A DNA stretch of 64,000 nucleotides, taken from the NCBI RefSeq assembly GCF_002443155.1, contig NZ_CP023667.1, positions 2,108,001 through 2,172,000 on the forward strand. The letters run 5' to 3'. Shown here one piece after another: positions 52,650-64,000 of the stretch. Both the position numbers and the translations under genes were made by a program. Each line of letters starts with the position of its first letter. Position 1 is the first letter of the stretch. Source of the stretch: Alcaligenes faecalis (GTDB taxonomy: Bacteria; Pseudomonadota; Gammaproteobacteria; Burkholderiales; Burkholderiaceae_B). The notes beneath the pieces were generated by a model that was not told the DNA's origin, made no database searches, and saw only the letters and a list, made by a program, of their open reading frames with translations.

Positions 52650-53324
52650 ATGCGTGTCCTGATTGTCGAAAACGATACGACCATTGCTGAAAACCTGTAC
52701 ACCTATCTGGAGCTGAAAGGCTTTGCGGTTGATGCTGCCTATGATGGCAATGGCGCGCTGTCATTGCTGCAAGATCAGGATTTTGATGCGCTGGTACTGG
52801 ATCTGGGCCTCCCCGGCCTGGACGGCTTCGGTGTTCTGCAGGCGCTGCGTCAGTCTCGGCAAACCCCCATCCCCACCCTGGTCCTGACTGCCCGCAGCCA
52901 GCTGGAGAGCAAGCTCACCGCCTTTGACCTGGGGGCCGACGATTACCTGATCAAGCCCTTTGCCCTGGCCGAGGTCGAAGCCCGACTACGCGCCCTGATG
53001 CGCCGCGGCCCGCCACAGGTACAGCACGGCTCACTACATTGGGAAGGTCTGGAATACAACCTGGATTCCGCATTGGTCCAGGTAAACGGACAAGCGCTGC
53101 ACTTGAGCTTCAAAGCCCGCCAACTACTGGAAGCCTTCCTGCGTGACCCGCAAGCCATTCTGACGCGTCGGGCACTGGAAAAAACGCTATGGCCCCAAGG
53201 GTCCCCCTCACCCGAGGCACTGCGCAGCCAGATCCACCTCCTGCGTCGCGCCTTGTCCGAGGCAGGTGCCGGCACCATCGAAACCCTGCCCGGCATGGGC
53301 TGGCGTCTGCAAGCGGAACACTGA
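52650..53324 (+). CDS. OmpR/PhoB-family response regulator
   Basis: The protein has 224 residues. The receiver domain (1-118) has phosphoacceptor Asp51 in LVLDLGLPGLDGF, Thr in VLTARS and Lys in YLIKPFALAE. The acidic pair is unusual: it reads VEND, so Asn8 replaces the usual acid beside Glu7. A winged-helix DNA-binding domain follows (about 128-222, LSFKARQLLEAFLRDPQAILTR). It is followed by the sensor kinase gene after 3 bases and resembles QseB/PmrA-type regulators in organisation. Confidence 0.92.
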   Translation: MRVLIVENDTTIAENLYTYLELKGFAVDAAYDGNGALSLLQDQDFDALVLDLGLPGLDGFGVLQALRQSRQTPIPTLVLTARSQLESKLTAFDLGADDYLIKPFALAEVEARLRALMRRGPPQVQHGSLHWEGLEYNLDSALVQVNGQALHLSFKARQLLEAFLRDPQAILTRRALEKTLWPQGSPSPEALRSQIHLLRRALSEAGAGTIETLPGMGWRLQAEH

Positions 53325-53327
53325 ACA

Positions 53328-54632
53328 ATGCGCAAATCCCTGCGTCGCAGCCGCTTCATGAGCACCCTGACCCAACGGGTCTCCTTGGCCTTGACCCTGA
53401 TTGCCACCTTGCTGGTCATGATCATGGGCGGGCTGGCCTACGTGGCCTTCGCGCGTATGGAAGACGAAATGGTCAATGCCATGCTGGTTTCCTACGCACG
53501 CAATCCCACCTTGCTGCCCGACAGCGCCTACGACCGCAGCGAAGCCTTGGGGGCCGAACTGGACAGCTACTGGTTCTTGCCAGGCCAGGCCCTGGATAAT
53601 CTGCCCGAGTTTGCCCGCGTTCCCGAACCGGGCATTTACGAGTTTCATCTAAGCAGCGACACCTGGCACGTGCTGCGCCAGGACAAGGAGCAAGGTCAGT
53701 TGTATCTGGTGTACCGCGCCACCCCTCACGAAGATCGGGTCCGTGAATTCGGCCTGATCCTGATTCTTATCGGGTCAGCAACTATTTTGCTGGTATTTTT
53801 GCTGGGCCGCCGTGTCGCTCGCCATGCCGTGGCTCCCATGCTGACTCTGTCTCGCCACCTGGAAAACTGGGCACCGGGCCGCTCCGGCCTGCCAGAACAT
53901 CAGGACGATGAAGCAGGACGTCTGATCAGGGCCTTTAATCGCATGCAGGAACAAGTGGAAGAACTGCTGACCCACGAGCGAGAGTTCGCCGCCAATCTGG
54001 GCCATGAACTACGCACTGGCCTGACGGCCCTACGCAGCGACTGCGAGCTTTTGCTGCTGCAACTGCCCGAAGGCCCACAACAACAGCGCCTGCAACGCAT
54101 GATGTCACAAGCTGACGCTGTTACTGCCAGCCTGGATGCTGCAGAAAGCCTTGCCTATACCGCAGAGCGCCATGTGCGCGACGTGGAGGTCCATGAACTG
54201 GCCCAGCAAACCTGGCAGGCCGTCGCCTTGCTGGATGCAGATAGCCACAAAGTACGCTGGAGCAACCTGGTGCCCGATACCTTGCTCTACACCCTGGACC
54301 CCTATGCCCTGTCCATGCTGCTGCGTATCCTGATGCGCAACGCCATCGACCATGCCGCACCCTGCAAGCTGCAACTAAGCTGGATTGCTCCCTCAGTCCT
54401 GGCTTTGCAAGATGACGGCCCGGGCATCGCCAAGCAAGATCAAATCCTGATATTTGAGCGTCACTTCAGCCAGGGCAAACAACTGGCGACAGGGCTGCGC
54501 GAAGAAGGCCACAGAGGCATAGGCCTGGCACTGGCACGCCAACTGGCACTGGCCCAGGGCTGGAGCTTGAGCGTGCAAAGTGGGCCGGATGGCAAGGGCT
54601 GCATATTCAAGCTGGATCTGGATCCGTCCTGA
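53328..54632 (+). CDS. Membrane sensor histidine kinase
   Basis: The protein has 434 residues. Membrane segments at about 18-42 and 143-163 enclose a roughly 100-residue periplasmic sensor. A HAMP-like linker (165-215) leads to the HisKA box, NLGHELRTGLTALRSDCEL, where Gly takes the place of the normal Pro after the HELRT motif. The ATPase domain has the N box LMRNAIDHAAPCKLQL, G1 LQDDGPGI and G2 GIGLALARQLAL. It is the partner of the upstream response regulator. The signal is unknown. Confidence 0.92.
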   Translation: MRKSLRRSRFMSTLTQRVSLALTLIATLLVMIMGGLAYVAFARMEDEMVNAMLVSYARNPTLLPDSAYDRSEALGAELDSYWFLPGQALDNLPEFARVPEPGIYEFHLSSDTWHVLRQDKEQGQLYLVYRATPHEDRVREFGLILILIGSATILLVFLLGRRVARHAVAPMLTLSRHLENWAPGRSGLPEHQDDEAGRLIRAFNRMQEQVEELLTHEREFAANLGHELRTGLTALRSDCELLLLQLPEGPQQQRLQRMMSQADAVTASLDAAESLAYTAERHVRDVEVHELAQQTWQAVALLDADSHKVRWSNLVPDTLLYTLDPYALSMLLRILMRNAIDHAAPCKLQLSWIAPSVLALQDDGPGIAKQDQILIFERHFSQGKQLATGLREEGHRGIGLALARQLALAQGWSLSVQSGPDGKGCIFKLDLDPS

Positions 54633-54792
54633 TATCTTGATGCCTTGAAACCGCGATCTTATTTGCGCTAACAGCGTCGCCAAGAGCAACAAAAACCCAT
54701 TGCAACAGGCAAACCCAAAGAACAAGTCAGCTTGTATCGACAGCAGCGTCCACTCCTTGAAAAGTCATTTCACAAGGCCGGGCAATGAGCAC

Positions 54793-54825
54793 AAAAAAAC
54801 CCGGTCTTTTCAGACCGGGCTTTTT
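54793..54825. terminator. Terminator between the two-component genes and rpoD
   Basis: CCCGGTCT-TTTC-AGACCGGG is flanked by an A7 tract and TTTTTAT, so it is bidirectional and serves the convergent ends of the sensor kinase gene and rpoD. Confidence 0.92.
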
Positions 54826-54853
54826 ATCTTGCCCAAGCAGACTTGCTAAAGAC

Positions 54854-57097
54854 TTACTGGCTTTCCAGGAAGCTCTTCAGTTTGTCGGCGCGGCTAGGAT
54901 GACGCAGCTTGCGCAATGCCTTGGCTTCTATTTGACGAATACGCTCACGCGTTACGTCAAACTGCTTGCCCACCTCTTCCAGAGTCTGGTCGGTGCTCAT
55001 CTCGATACCGAAACGCATACGCAGCACTTTGGCTTCGCGTGGCGTCAGGGAATCCAGGACATCTTTCACCACATCGCGCATGGAACCGTGCAAAGCGGAA
55101 TCCGATGGCGAAACGGTGTTGTTGTCCTCGATGAAATCGCCCAGGTGGGAATCGTCATCGTCACCGATAGGCGTTTCCATGGAGATAGGCTCTTTGGCGA
55201 TCTTCAGGATCTTGCGAACCTTGTCCTCGGGCATGTCCATCTTCTGGGCCAGGGTTGCGGGATCGGGCTCAACGCCGGTTTCCTGCAGGATCTGACGATT
55301 GATACGGTTCATCTTGTTGATCGTCTCGATCATGTGAACCGGAATACGAATCGTGCGAGCCTGGTCAGCGATCGAACGCGTAATGGCCTGACGAATCCAC
55401 CACGTTGCGTATGTGGAGAATTTGTAGCCGCGACGGTATTCGAACTTGTCCACTGCCTTCATCAAACCGATATTGCCTTCCTGAATCAGATCCAGGAACT
55501 GCAAGCCACGGTTGGTGTACTTCTTGGCAATAGAGATCACCAGACGCAAGTTGGCCTCGGTCATTTCGCGCTTGGCTTTACGTGCCTTGGCTTCACCCGT
55601 GGTCATGCGTTTGTTGACTTCTTTCAGGTCCTTCAACGGCAGCACAACACTGGTTTGCAGGTCGATCAGTTTTTGCTGAACTTCCTGAATGGCAGGAATG
55701 TGACGTTCCAGAATGGAGCTGTAAGGATGGCCTGCAGCCACCTCCTGCACCACCCAATCCAGATTGGTTTCGTTCCCGGGGAAAGCCTTGATGAAGTGTG
55801 CACGTGGCATATCAGCACGATCCACACAGATGGTCAGGATTTCGCGCTCGTGCTGACGCACGATGGCAACCTGCTCACGCATGGTGTCGGCCAGCTTTTC
55901 CACCATCTTGGCAGTAAAGCGAATGCCCATGAATTCGTTCAGGATGGTTTCCTGGGCTTGTACATAGCCTGCACTCTTGTAGCCTTCGGACTCGAAGGAC
56001 ACGCGCATCTTGTCAAACCATTCGCCAATGATGTCGAATTTCTTGAGCGACTTGTTGCGCAGGTATTCAATCTGCTTGCTGCTCATGCCGCCGGCTGGAC
56101 CTTCGTCCTCGTCGTCAGCGGTTACACCGGAACCGGCGTATTCTTCGCCATCATCGTCCACCAGACCGTCAACCACTTCGTCGATCTGCATGACGCCTTC
56201 GCGTACACGCTGAACGTAAGCCAGGATCTCGTTAACCGTGGTTGGGCACGCGGCAATCGCCATCACCATGTGCTTCAAGCCATCTTCAATACGCTTGGCG
56301 ATTTCAATTTCACCTTCGCGGGTCAGCAGTTCCACCGAGCCCATTTCACGCATGTACATACGCACAGGGTCAGTCGTGCGACCGAAGTCAGAGTCCACGG
56401 TAGTCAGAGCGGCTTCAGCTTCGTCCTCAACGTCGTCGTCGCTGGATGCCATGGGCGCGTTATCGCTCATGAGCAAGGTGTCAGCGTCGGGAGCCTGGTC
56501 GTAAACCGAAATACCCATGTCACTGAAGGTGCCGATAATGCCATCAATGGCTTCGACATCCACCAGATCATCGGGCAGGTGATCGTTGATTTCACTGTAG
56601 GTCAGGTAACCGCGGTCCTTGCCCAGCTTGATCAGGGCCTTGAGGCGGTTGCGGCGTGCTTCCTGTTCTTCAGGGCTCAACTGGCCACGTACACCGAAAA
56701 CGTCTTTTTCGGCTTTGGCGCGCTTGGCACCACGCTTGGCCACCGGCTTGAGATCAGGAATGACCTCTTCTTCGCCCATTTCGTCGTCATCGACAAAGTC
56801 GATACCGTCGTTATTGGCATTTTTTGCAGGACGTCCACGGCGACCGCCGGTAGCGGCTTTAGCCGCTGTTTTCTTGGCAGCTGCTTTTTTAGCTACCGTC
56901 TTTTTAGCAGCCGCCTTTTTAGCTGCCTTTTTGGCAGGCGCTGCGCCTGGCTCTCCACTTTCGTGAAGCTCATCGAGCTCTACCGAGCTTGATGCCCCTG
57001 ATTTTGCTGTCGCGGCCAAGGTTTTCTTAGCAGACCGAGAGACCGTCGTCGAGGTTTTACCAGTCGTTTGAGTCATATTTTCTTCCATAGACGCCAT
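54854..57097 (-). CDS. rpoD: RNA polymerase primary sigma factor RpoD (sigma-70)
   Basis: The protein has 747 residues from the ATG at 57097; the ATG at 57076 (MTQTTGKTS) has a better GGAAG ribosome site and may be the true start. A Lys/Ala-rich low-complexity tail (about 45-90, [19 protein letters not shown]) precedes region 1.1. Region 1.2 has [21 protein letters not shown]. Region 2 has AIDE-type helices with [17 protein letters not shown]. Region 3 and region 4 follow ([20 protein letters not shown]). It directs housekeeping transcription. It follows dnaG in the rpsU-dnaG-rpoD macromolecular-synthesis cluster. Confidence 0.97.
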   Translation of the reverse strand: MASMEENMTQTTGKTSTTVSRSAKKTLAATAKSGASSSVELDELHESGEPGAAPAKKAAKKAAAKKTVAKKAAAKKTAAKAATGGRRGRPAKNANNDGIDFVDDDEMGEEEVIPDLKPVAKRGAKRAKAEKDVFGVRGQLSPEEQEARRNRLKALIKLGKDRGYLTYSEINDHLPDDLVDVEAIDGIIGTFSDMGISVYDQAPDADTLLMSDNAPMASSDDDVEDEAEAALTTVDSDFGRTTDPVRMYMREMGSVELLTREGEIEIAKRIEDGLKHMVMAIAACPTTVNEILAYVQRVREGVMQIDEVVDGLVDDDGEEYAGSGVTADDEDEGPAGGMSSKQIEYLRNKSLKKFDIIGEWFDKMRVSFESEGYKSAGYVQAQETILNEFMGIRFTAKMVEKLADTMREQVAIVRQHEREILTICVDRADMPRAHFIKAFPGNETNLDWVVQEVAAGHPYSSILERHIPAIQEVQQKLIDLQTSVVLPLKDLKEVNKRMTTGEAKARKAKREMTEANLRLVISIAKKYTNRGLQFLDLIQEGNIGLMKAVDKFEYRRGYKFSTYATWWIRQAITRSIADQARTIRIPVHMIETINKMNRINRQILQETGVEPDPATLAQKMDMPEDKVRKILKIAKEPISMETPIGDDDDSHLGDFIEDNNTVSPSDSALHGSMRDVVKDVLDSLTPREAKVLRMRFGIEMSTDQTLEEVGKQFDVTRERIRQIEAKALRKLRHPSRADKLKSFLESQ

Positions 57098-57335
57098 TTA
57101 CCCCTGTGGCACTAAATATGTAGCCACCGAGTCGTACAGGCAAGAGCCTGATGATGCGCGTGTCCACAACCGGCTTGCTCCTGGGCGTGTTGCGCGAGCG
57201 AACCCTAAGTCATTTAATCCCTGGCTCATGGGCTCAAGGCATAAGGTGGTTCACAATCCGCTAACCCGCCGCATTTGCTCGCGTACCAGTTTTAACCCCC
57301 TGGCCGGCCACAAACACAACACATAACCCAATATT
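57098..57335. promoter_or_regulatory. Gap between dnaG and rpoD
   Basis: The 238-base gap contains no gene. In MMS operons this gap usually carries promoters for rpoD. No single box is convincing here. Confidence 0.35.
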
Positions 57336-59342
57336 TTACTTCACTTGCCGAGTATAAGCAGCATTCAACAAAGCAATACGGCGTGTCAATTCTTGATAAC
57401 GCTGACGCTGTTCGGGCTCTTGCAAGCCCGTAGCGACCAATGCCGACTGCTCTGCCTTGATCGCATCCAGTTCGATGCGATGCAGCGCATCACGCCATTC
57501 GCCTTGGGGATCAGGCAATTCTTCCTCGCCCAAAAGCTCCGTAGCCAGCGCCTCCAGCACAGGAGCCAGATCGGACTCGGGGTCCACGGCCTCCAGCAAA
57601 GCGCCTGCATGACGCGCCGAGCTGATATTGCTTAAGGCAATCAGCTCTTGCACTAAACGTAAGTGGGGACTTTGCGCCAAAATTTCAAGTTGTTGATCGC
57701 CCAGCTCGCCCACCAAGGTGGGATGCCCAATGAGCAAGCGCAGCAATCGCTTGGCCATGGGGGTCACGGCACGGCTGCCACCCAGGACTGCGCGCTCTTG
57801 CCGCTGACGGTTATTCTTGCCACCCTTGCCGCGACCTGATGCTGGCCGCTCCTGATATTGCTCCTGAGGCTGCCAATCGGGCTCGTCCTGCCAGCCATCC
57901 ATAGGCAGGCTGTCGGCAAAGGAGCCGTCAAAACCATCCTCAAACGGGGCCATCTCATCCGTTGCGGGCGCAGGCTGCACCGGTACGGCAGGCCTGGCAA
58001 CCAGGCCATCTTGCGCCGGTGGCGTGTCGACAACCGGTCGACGCACCGGCTCTACCGTGCTCAGGCGCTGTGCCAGCTCGTCCGGCGTCAACAACACCAT
58101 ACGGGCAAATTCGTGCTGAATCTGCACTTTCAAGGTACTGTCAGCCAGCTCCAGCAGCAAAGGCAACGCTTCGTGTACGCAGGCCGCACGGCCTTCGGCC
58201 TCGTCCATGCGATGGCGAGCCGCCAGCTCATCCAGGAAAAAGCGCGATAAAGCGGCGGCTCCCTGGGCTTGCTCGCGAAACGCTTCCGCGCCGTACTCAC
58301 GAACAAAAGAATCCGGGTCGTGGTTATCCGCCAGGAACATGAAACGGATGGATACGTCGTCACGAACCAGGGGCAAGCAGGTATTCAAGGCACGCCAGGC
58401 AGCTTTGCGCCCTGCCCTGTCACCATCAAAGCAAAACACCAACCTGTCGCTGGCGCGCATCAGTTTGGTGATGTGGTGTTCAGTAGTCGCGGTGCCCAGA
58501 GTCGCTACGGCATTGTGCAAGCCATGTTGCGACAGCGCCACCACGTCCATATAACCTTCAACAATCAGGACAAAGCCTTCTTTGCGTATGCCCTGACGTC
58601 CTTCCCACAAGCCGTACAGCTCGTGTCCTTTGGAAAACAGCGTGGTTTCTGGCGAGTTCAGGTACTTGGGCTCGCCTTTTTCGATCAGACGGCCACCAAA
58701 GCCAATGATATGGCCCTTGGTACTGCGGATCGGAAACATGACGCGCGAACGAAAACGGTCGTAGCGACGACCATCCTCGGACTCGATCACCAGGCCGGAC
58801 TCAACCAGTTGCTTGTCTTCGTACTGCGGAAATACAGCCGATAGCCCGCGTCGCTCCGTGCCTGTCCAGCCCAGGCCGAAACGGGCAGCCGTCTCCCCAT
58901 CCAGGCCACGACGTTTCAGGTAGTCGATAGCAATGGGAGATTGTTTTAGCTGACGTAGGTAATGCCCCTGTGCCGTCTCAAGAATATGATGCTGGCGCGA
59001 TAGTTCGTCTTTACGACGCGCATCGGCAGCACGTTGGCGTGGGGTGCGATCTGCTTCGGGCACAGTCATTCCGACGGACCCAGCCAAGCTGCGTACCGCC
59101 TCGGGGAATGAAGCCCCTGTGTGTTCCATCAGGAACGAGATAGCCGATCCGTGAGCGCCACAACCGAAGCAATGGTAAAACTGCTTGGTCGGACTGACTG
59201 TAAATGAAGGGGATTTTTCGTTGTGAAAAGGGCACAGGCCAAGCAAGTTGGCCCCGCCTTTGCGCAACTGCACATATCGCCCGACGACATCTACGACATC
59301 GACACGGGCGAGCAGTTCCTGAACAAAAGATTCAGGGATCAA
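57336..59342 (-). CDS. dnaG: DNA primase
   Basis: The protein has 668 residues. It starts at a TTG (59340-59342) that overlaps the rpsU stop by 4 bases. The zinc-binding domain has [14 protein letters not shown]...[11 protein letters not shown] (about 38-65). The RNA polymerase core has [16 protein letters not shown] and the Toprim metal site [18 protein letters not shown] low-complexity linker (about 440-525) leads to the DnaB-binding C-terminal domain. It synthesises replication primers. The TTG start and overlap make its level dependent on rpsU translation. Confidence 0.97.
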   Translation of the reverse strand: MIPESFVQELLARVDVVDVVGRYVQLRKGGANLLGLCPFHNEKSPSFTVSPTKQFYHCFGCGAHGSAISFLMEHTGASFPEAVRSLAGSVGMTVPEADRTPRQRAADARRKDELSRQHHILETAQGHYLRQLKQSPIAIDYLKRRGLDGETAARFGLGWTGTERRGLSAVFPQYEDKQLVESGLVIESEDGRRYDRFRSRVMFPIRSTKGHIIGFGGRLIEKGEPKYLNSPETTLFSKGHELYGLWEGRQGIRKEGFVLIVEGYMDVVALSQHGLHNAVATLGTATTEHHITKLMRASDRLVFCFDGDRAGRKAAWRALNTCLPLVRDDVSIRFMFLADNHDPDSFVREYGAEAFREQAQGAAALSRFFLDELAARHRMDEAEGRAACVHEALPLLLELADSTLKVQIQHEFARMVLLTPDELAQRLSTVEPVRRPVVDTPPAQDGLVARPAVPVQPAPATDEMAPFEDGFDGSFADSLPMDGWQDEPDWQPQEQYQERPASGRGKGGKNNRQRQERAVLGGSRAVTPMAKRLLRLLIGHPTLVGELGDQQLEILAQSPHLRLVQELIALSNISSARHAGALLEAVDPESDLAPVLEALATELLGEEELPDPQGEWRDALHRIELDAIKAEQSALVATGLQEPEQRQRYQELTRRIALLNAAYTRQVK

Positions 59343-59551
59343 TACAAGCGTGGAGGCAGTTGCTGGCTGCGGATGCGTTTGTAGTGACGCTTCACGGCGG
59401 CAGCGTGCTTGCGCTTGCGCTCAGCCGTTGGCTTTTCGTAGAATTCGCGCGAACGCAGCTCGGTCAACAGACCGGTTTTTTCAATAGTGCGTTTGAAGCG
59501 GCGCAGAGCAACTTCAAAGGGTTCGTTTTCTTTCAGGCGAACAATGGACAT
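59339..59551 (-). CDS. rpsU: 30S ribosomal protein S21
   Basis: The protein has 70 residues from the ATG at 59551, the usual length. The family sequence is complete ([40 protein letters not shown] and a basic C-terminus, [17 protein letters not shown]). It is needed for base pairing of mRNA with the 16S rRNA 3' end. It is the first gene of the MMS operon, ahead of dnaG and rpoD. Confidence 0.97.
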   Translation of the reverse strand: MSIVRLKENEPFEVALRRFKRTIEKTGLLTELRSREFYEKPTAERKRKHAAAVKRHYKRIRSQQLPPRLY

Positions 59552-59673
59552 GTAATCCCTGACCTTTGTAAAAAGAGTTAGCGTAACAGATAGCCCAATA
59601 TGGTAGCACGATTGCAGGCATACACCAAGCAAGGTGCCATTAGGCTATCCACCAATTATCTGAATGCCAGCGA

Positions 59674-60219
59674 TCAAGCCTGGCCAGTACCCTTGCGAAT
59701 CCAGGCGTCCAGCTGATGAGGGCGAATGCTATCGTAGTCCTCAAAAGGCTGATGAATCCAGGGATTTGTGGGCAACTTGGACACGTAGTAGTCCGGGTCG
59801 ACCTGGGCGTGGCCTTTCCACCACAAAACGGCAGTTTTCAGCTCGGTGATCGCGGGAAACTGTGCACGCAGGTGATCACGTACACGCATAAAAGTCTTGC
59901 CGGTATCGACCATATCATCCACCAGCAGCACATTGCCATCCAGAGTGCCACGGGTAATGGTGATGTATTGCGCAATATCCAGATCGCCCTGTTCGGTACC
60001 AGCCGCTTCGCGATAGCTGCTGGTGGCCAAAATGCCCAGGGGTACATCATAGATGCGCGAAATAACGTCTCCCACTCTCATGCCGCCTCGGGCCAGGCAA
60101 ACAATTTTGTCGAATTTCCAGCCTGATTCGTGAATGCTCAGGGCCAATTGTTCAATCAGGCGATTGTATTGTTCCCAGGAAACCCATTCATCAGTATCGC
60201 TATTTGGGGGCAGACTCAT
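59674..60219 (-). CDS. Purine-type phosphoribosyltransferase
   Basis: The protein has 181 residues from the ATG at 60219. The type I PRTase PRPP loop is VLLVDDMVDTGKTF (about 98-111), with the N-terminal ARGGMRVGDVI and the substrate hood WWKGHAQVDPDYYVSKLP. It resembles Gpt/xanthine-guanine or hypoxanthine PRTases and lies next to purA. It would convert a free purine base and PRPP to the nucleotide. The base preference cannot be read from the sequence. A hairpin (near 60306-60328) separates it from purA. Confidence 0.85.
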   Translation of the reverse strand: MSLPPNSDTDEWVSWEQYNRLIEQLALSIHESGWKFDKIVCLARGGMRVGDVISRIYDVPLGILATSSYREAAGTEQGDLDIAQYITITRGTLDGNVLLVDDMVDTGKTFMRVRDHLRAQFPAITELKTAVLWWKGHAQVDPDYYVSKLPTNPWIHQPFEDYDSIRPHQLDAWIRKGTGQA

Positions 60220-60373
60220 ATGTATTCCAGATATAAATGCACTAGCTGCGCTTTGGTACCTGCAAAACAAGAGTCTGGTAGGCCAACGCAGCGTCCAGAA
60301 CGACAAAGCGGCCCTTCAGGCCGCTCTGTACGCACCGTACAACGGTGCAAGGCATTATACCGCGATAAATCGC

Positions 60374-62901
<2,528 letters not shown>

Positions 62902-63024
62902 ACTCGTGCCTCGGACTACTTATAAACGAAAGTTCCAGCCAAACAAAAAGCGACTTGGGGCCTGTAAGCCGCCTAAGTCGCATGCGAAGTGGTGTTAGTA
63001 ACTTACACGCTAGTATAAACGATC

Positions 63025-63054
63025 AGGGCCGCGGGTGGAACACCCAACGGCCCT
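63025..63054 (-). other. Hairpin between hflC and hisZ
   Basis: AGGGCCG-CGGGTGGAACACCCAA-CGGCCCT forms a stem with an inner GGGTG/CACCC helix but no T run. It may attenuate or process the transcript between hflC and hisZ. Confidence 0.5.
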
Positions 63055-63071
63055 AAGTTCTCTAGCGGGGA

Positions 63072-63959
63072 TCAGTTCGCAGGTGCTGCGGGCGATCCTT
63101 GCTGGCCCCAATACTTGAAGAAATCAGAGTCAGGGCTGATGACCAGTGTATCGGTCTGTTTGCTGAAAGCACTGCGGTAGGCTTCCAGGCTGCGGTAGAA
63201 ACGGTAGAACTCGGGGTTCTTGCCATAGCTATCGGAGTAAATGGCCGCGGCTTCACCATCACCCTGACCACGGATGGCCTGGGCCTGGGCGTAAGCGTCG
63301 GCCAGCAACTCTTCACGCTGACGTTCGGCTTCGGCACGGATACGCTCACTTTCAGCGGCACCGGTTGCACGCAAACGGTTGGCTTCTTGTGTACGTTCGG
63401 CTTCCATACGACGGTAAACCGATTCCGAAATCTCGGGGGCGAAGTCAATACGACGCAAACGCACGTCAATGACTTCCACACCCAAAGGACGGGCACGAGC
63501 CTCAACAGCGGTCAGCACTTCGCGCATGATGGCATCACGCTCGGTTGAGACCACTTCTTTTACCGTGCGTACGTTCACCGAGGCGTTCAGGGCGTCACGA
63601 ATCTGGGCCTGCAAACGCTCTACAGCACCACGGTCCGTTGCGCCGAACGTCACGTAAAACAGGCGTGGATCGGAAATACGCCATTTGACGTATGAGTCGA
63701 TCAGCAGGTTTTTCTTTTCAGCCGTCTGAATACGCTCGGGATCCTTGGTTTCAATCGTCTGCAGACGCTTGTCCAGGAACACCACATTTTCAAAGGGTGG
63801 CGGCAGTTTGAAGTACAGGCCGGGGGTAGTGATGGTACCGCGCACTTCACCCAGGGCAAAAACCAGAGCCGCATCGCGCTCACGCACGATAAATACGGAA
63901 GACAGCAGCAAACCGACAATTACCGCCAGGGCCACCAGAGCAGGAAATAAACGTTGCAT
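63072..63959 (-). CDS. hflC: Protease modulator HflC
   Basis: The protein has 295 residues. The ATG at 63959 follows AGGAGAGC; a TTG one codon upstream is possible. The N-terminal membrane anchor (3-24, FPALVALAVIVGLLLSSVFIV) is followed by a Band 7/SPFH domain (about 30-250) with LVFALGEVRGTITTPGLYFK and QIRDALNASVNVRTVKEVVS. A Glu/Arg/Ala-rich coiled coil and the C-terminal YRFYRSLEAYRSAFSKQTD complete it. HflC with HflK forms a periplasm-facing complex that modulates the FtsH protease. It is the start of the hflC-hisZ-purA arrangement. Confidence 0.95.
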   Translation of the reverse strand: MQRLFPALVALAVIVGLLLSSVFIVRERDAALVFALGEVRGTITTPGLYFKLPPPFENVVFLDKRLQTIETKDPERIQTAEKKNLLIDSYVKWRISDPRLFYVTFGATDRGAVERLQAQIRDALNASVNVRTVKEVVSTERDAIMREVLTAVEARARPLGVEVIDVRLRRIDFAPEISESVYRRMEAERTQEANRLRATGAAESERIRAEAERQREELLADAYAQAQAIRGQGDGEAAAIYSDSYGKNPEFYRFYRSLEAYRSAFSKQTDTLVISPDSDFFKYWGQQGSPAAPAN

Positions 63960-63968
63960 CAAGCTCTC

Positions 63969-64000
63969 CTAGCGTGCGTATGGGGAATAAGGACTGACCA
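63969..64000 (-). CDS. hflK: hflK, C-terminal fragment (runs off right edge)
   Basis: Only the last codons are visible, reading VSPYSPYAR then TAG at 63969-63971, just upstream of hflC. The frame is open to the window edge. Position directly before hflC is where hflK always lies; the identification rests on that context, not on motifs. Confidence 0.6.
   Translation of the reverse strand, partial: VSPYSPYAR

Noticed and set aside
54785..56992. Plus-strand open frame (735 codons) opposite rpoD
   Set aside because: It is the antisense frame of rpoD; it contains the terminator hairpin and has no recognisable domain.

Overview
The window is GC-rich, gene-dense chromosomal DNA of a betaproteobacterium. 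The best fit is the family Alcaligenaceae, and Alcaligenes-like is my inference. The clues are the hflK-hflC-hisZ-purA order, an rpsU-dnaG-rpoD cluster whose RpoD has a Lys/Ala-rich N-terminal tail, and the rnr-rlmB pair. It holds about 57 protein genes, three tRNA-Leu(CAG) genes and many intrinsic terminators. No CRISPR array, rRNA, transposase or phage gene was seen.

Layout. 1-5.1 kb: a cytochrome cd1-like (NirS/NirN type) gene with a class I cytochrome c (cut by the window edge), a MocR-type regulator and a PLP trans-sulfuration enzyme. 5.1-8.4 kb: rlmB and rnr. 8.5-19.6 kb: three tRNA-Leu(CAG) copies, two of them inverted around an 8.5 kb accessory segment. That segment carries a LacI-type regulator, a polar-amino-acid-type ABC importer, a VOC protein, a RuBisCO-like protein and a DUF1537 sugar-acid kinase. 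A Fur-box-preceded padR/ferric-reductase pair lies between the second and third tRNA. 19.8-24.1 kb: a LodB/GoxB/QhpG-like flavoprotein, a short prepilin peptidase and a DUF4139 protein. 24.1-31.0 kb: a complete 2-aminoethylphosphonate (AEP) locus with a LysR regulator, ATPase, fused permease, phosphonatase, binding protein and FAD oxidase. 31.3-37 kb: mostly single-gene housekeeping and stress functions (GNAT, dienelactone hydrolase, GST, pirin, AlkB, deaminated-glutathione amidase). 37-38.1 kb: an AT-rich stretch without convincing genes. 38.1-43 kb: transporters (AraJ-like, NimT/CynX-like with an AraC regulator, BenE). 43.1-51.1 kb: pxpA and a LysR gene divergent from xdhABC-guaD (purine catabolism). 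51.3-54.6 kb: a membrane methyltransferase and a two-component system. 54.8-64 kb: rpoD, dnaG, rpsU, a phosphoribosyltransferase, purA, hisZ, hflC and the end of hflK.

How the parts work together. xdhABC and guaD convert guanine and hypoxanthine through xanthine to urate. The AEP locus imports AEP, and PhnX cleaves phosphonoacetaldehyde. No AEP transaminase (PhnW) is present, so the FAD oxidase may make the aldehyde. The best candidate for an undescribed system is the RuBisCO-like/DUF1537/VOC cluster at 9.5-17.0 kb. It looks like a complete uptake, phosphorylation and C-C cleavage route for a branched or keto sugar acid, but it lacks the oxidoreductase of the known apionate pathway, and its VOC protein has no assigned role.
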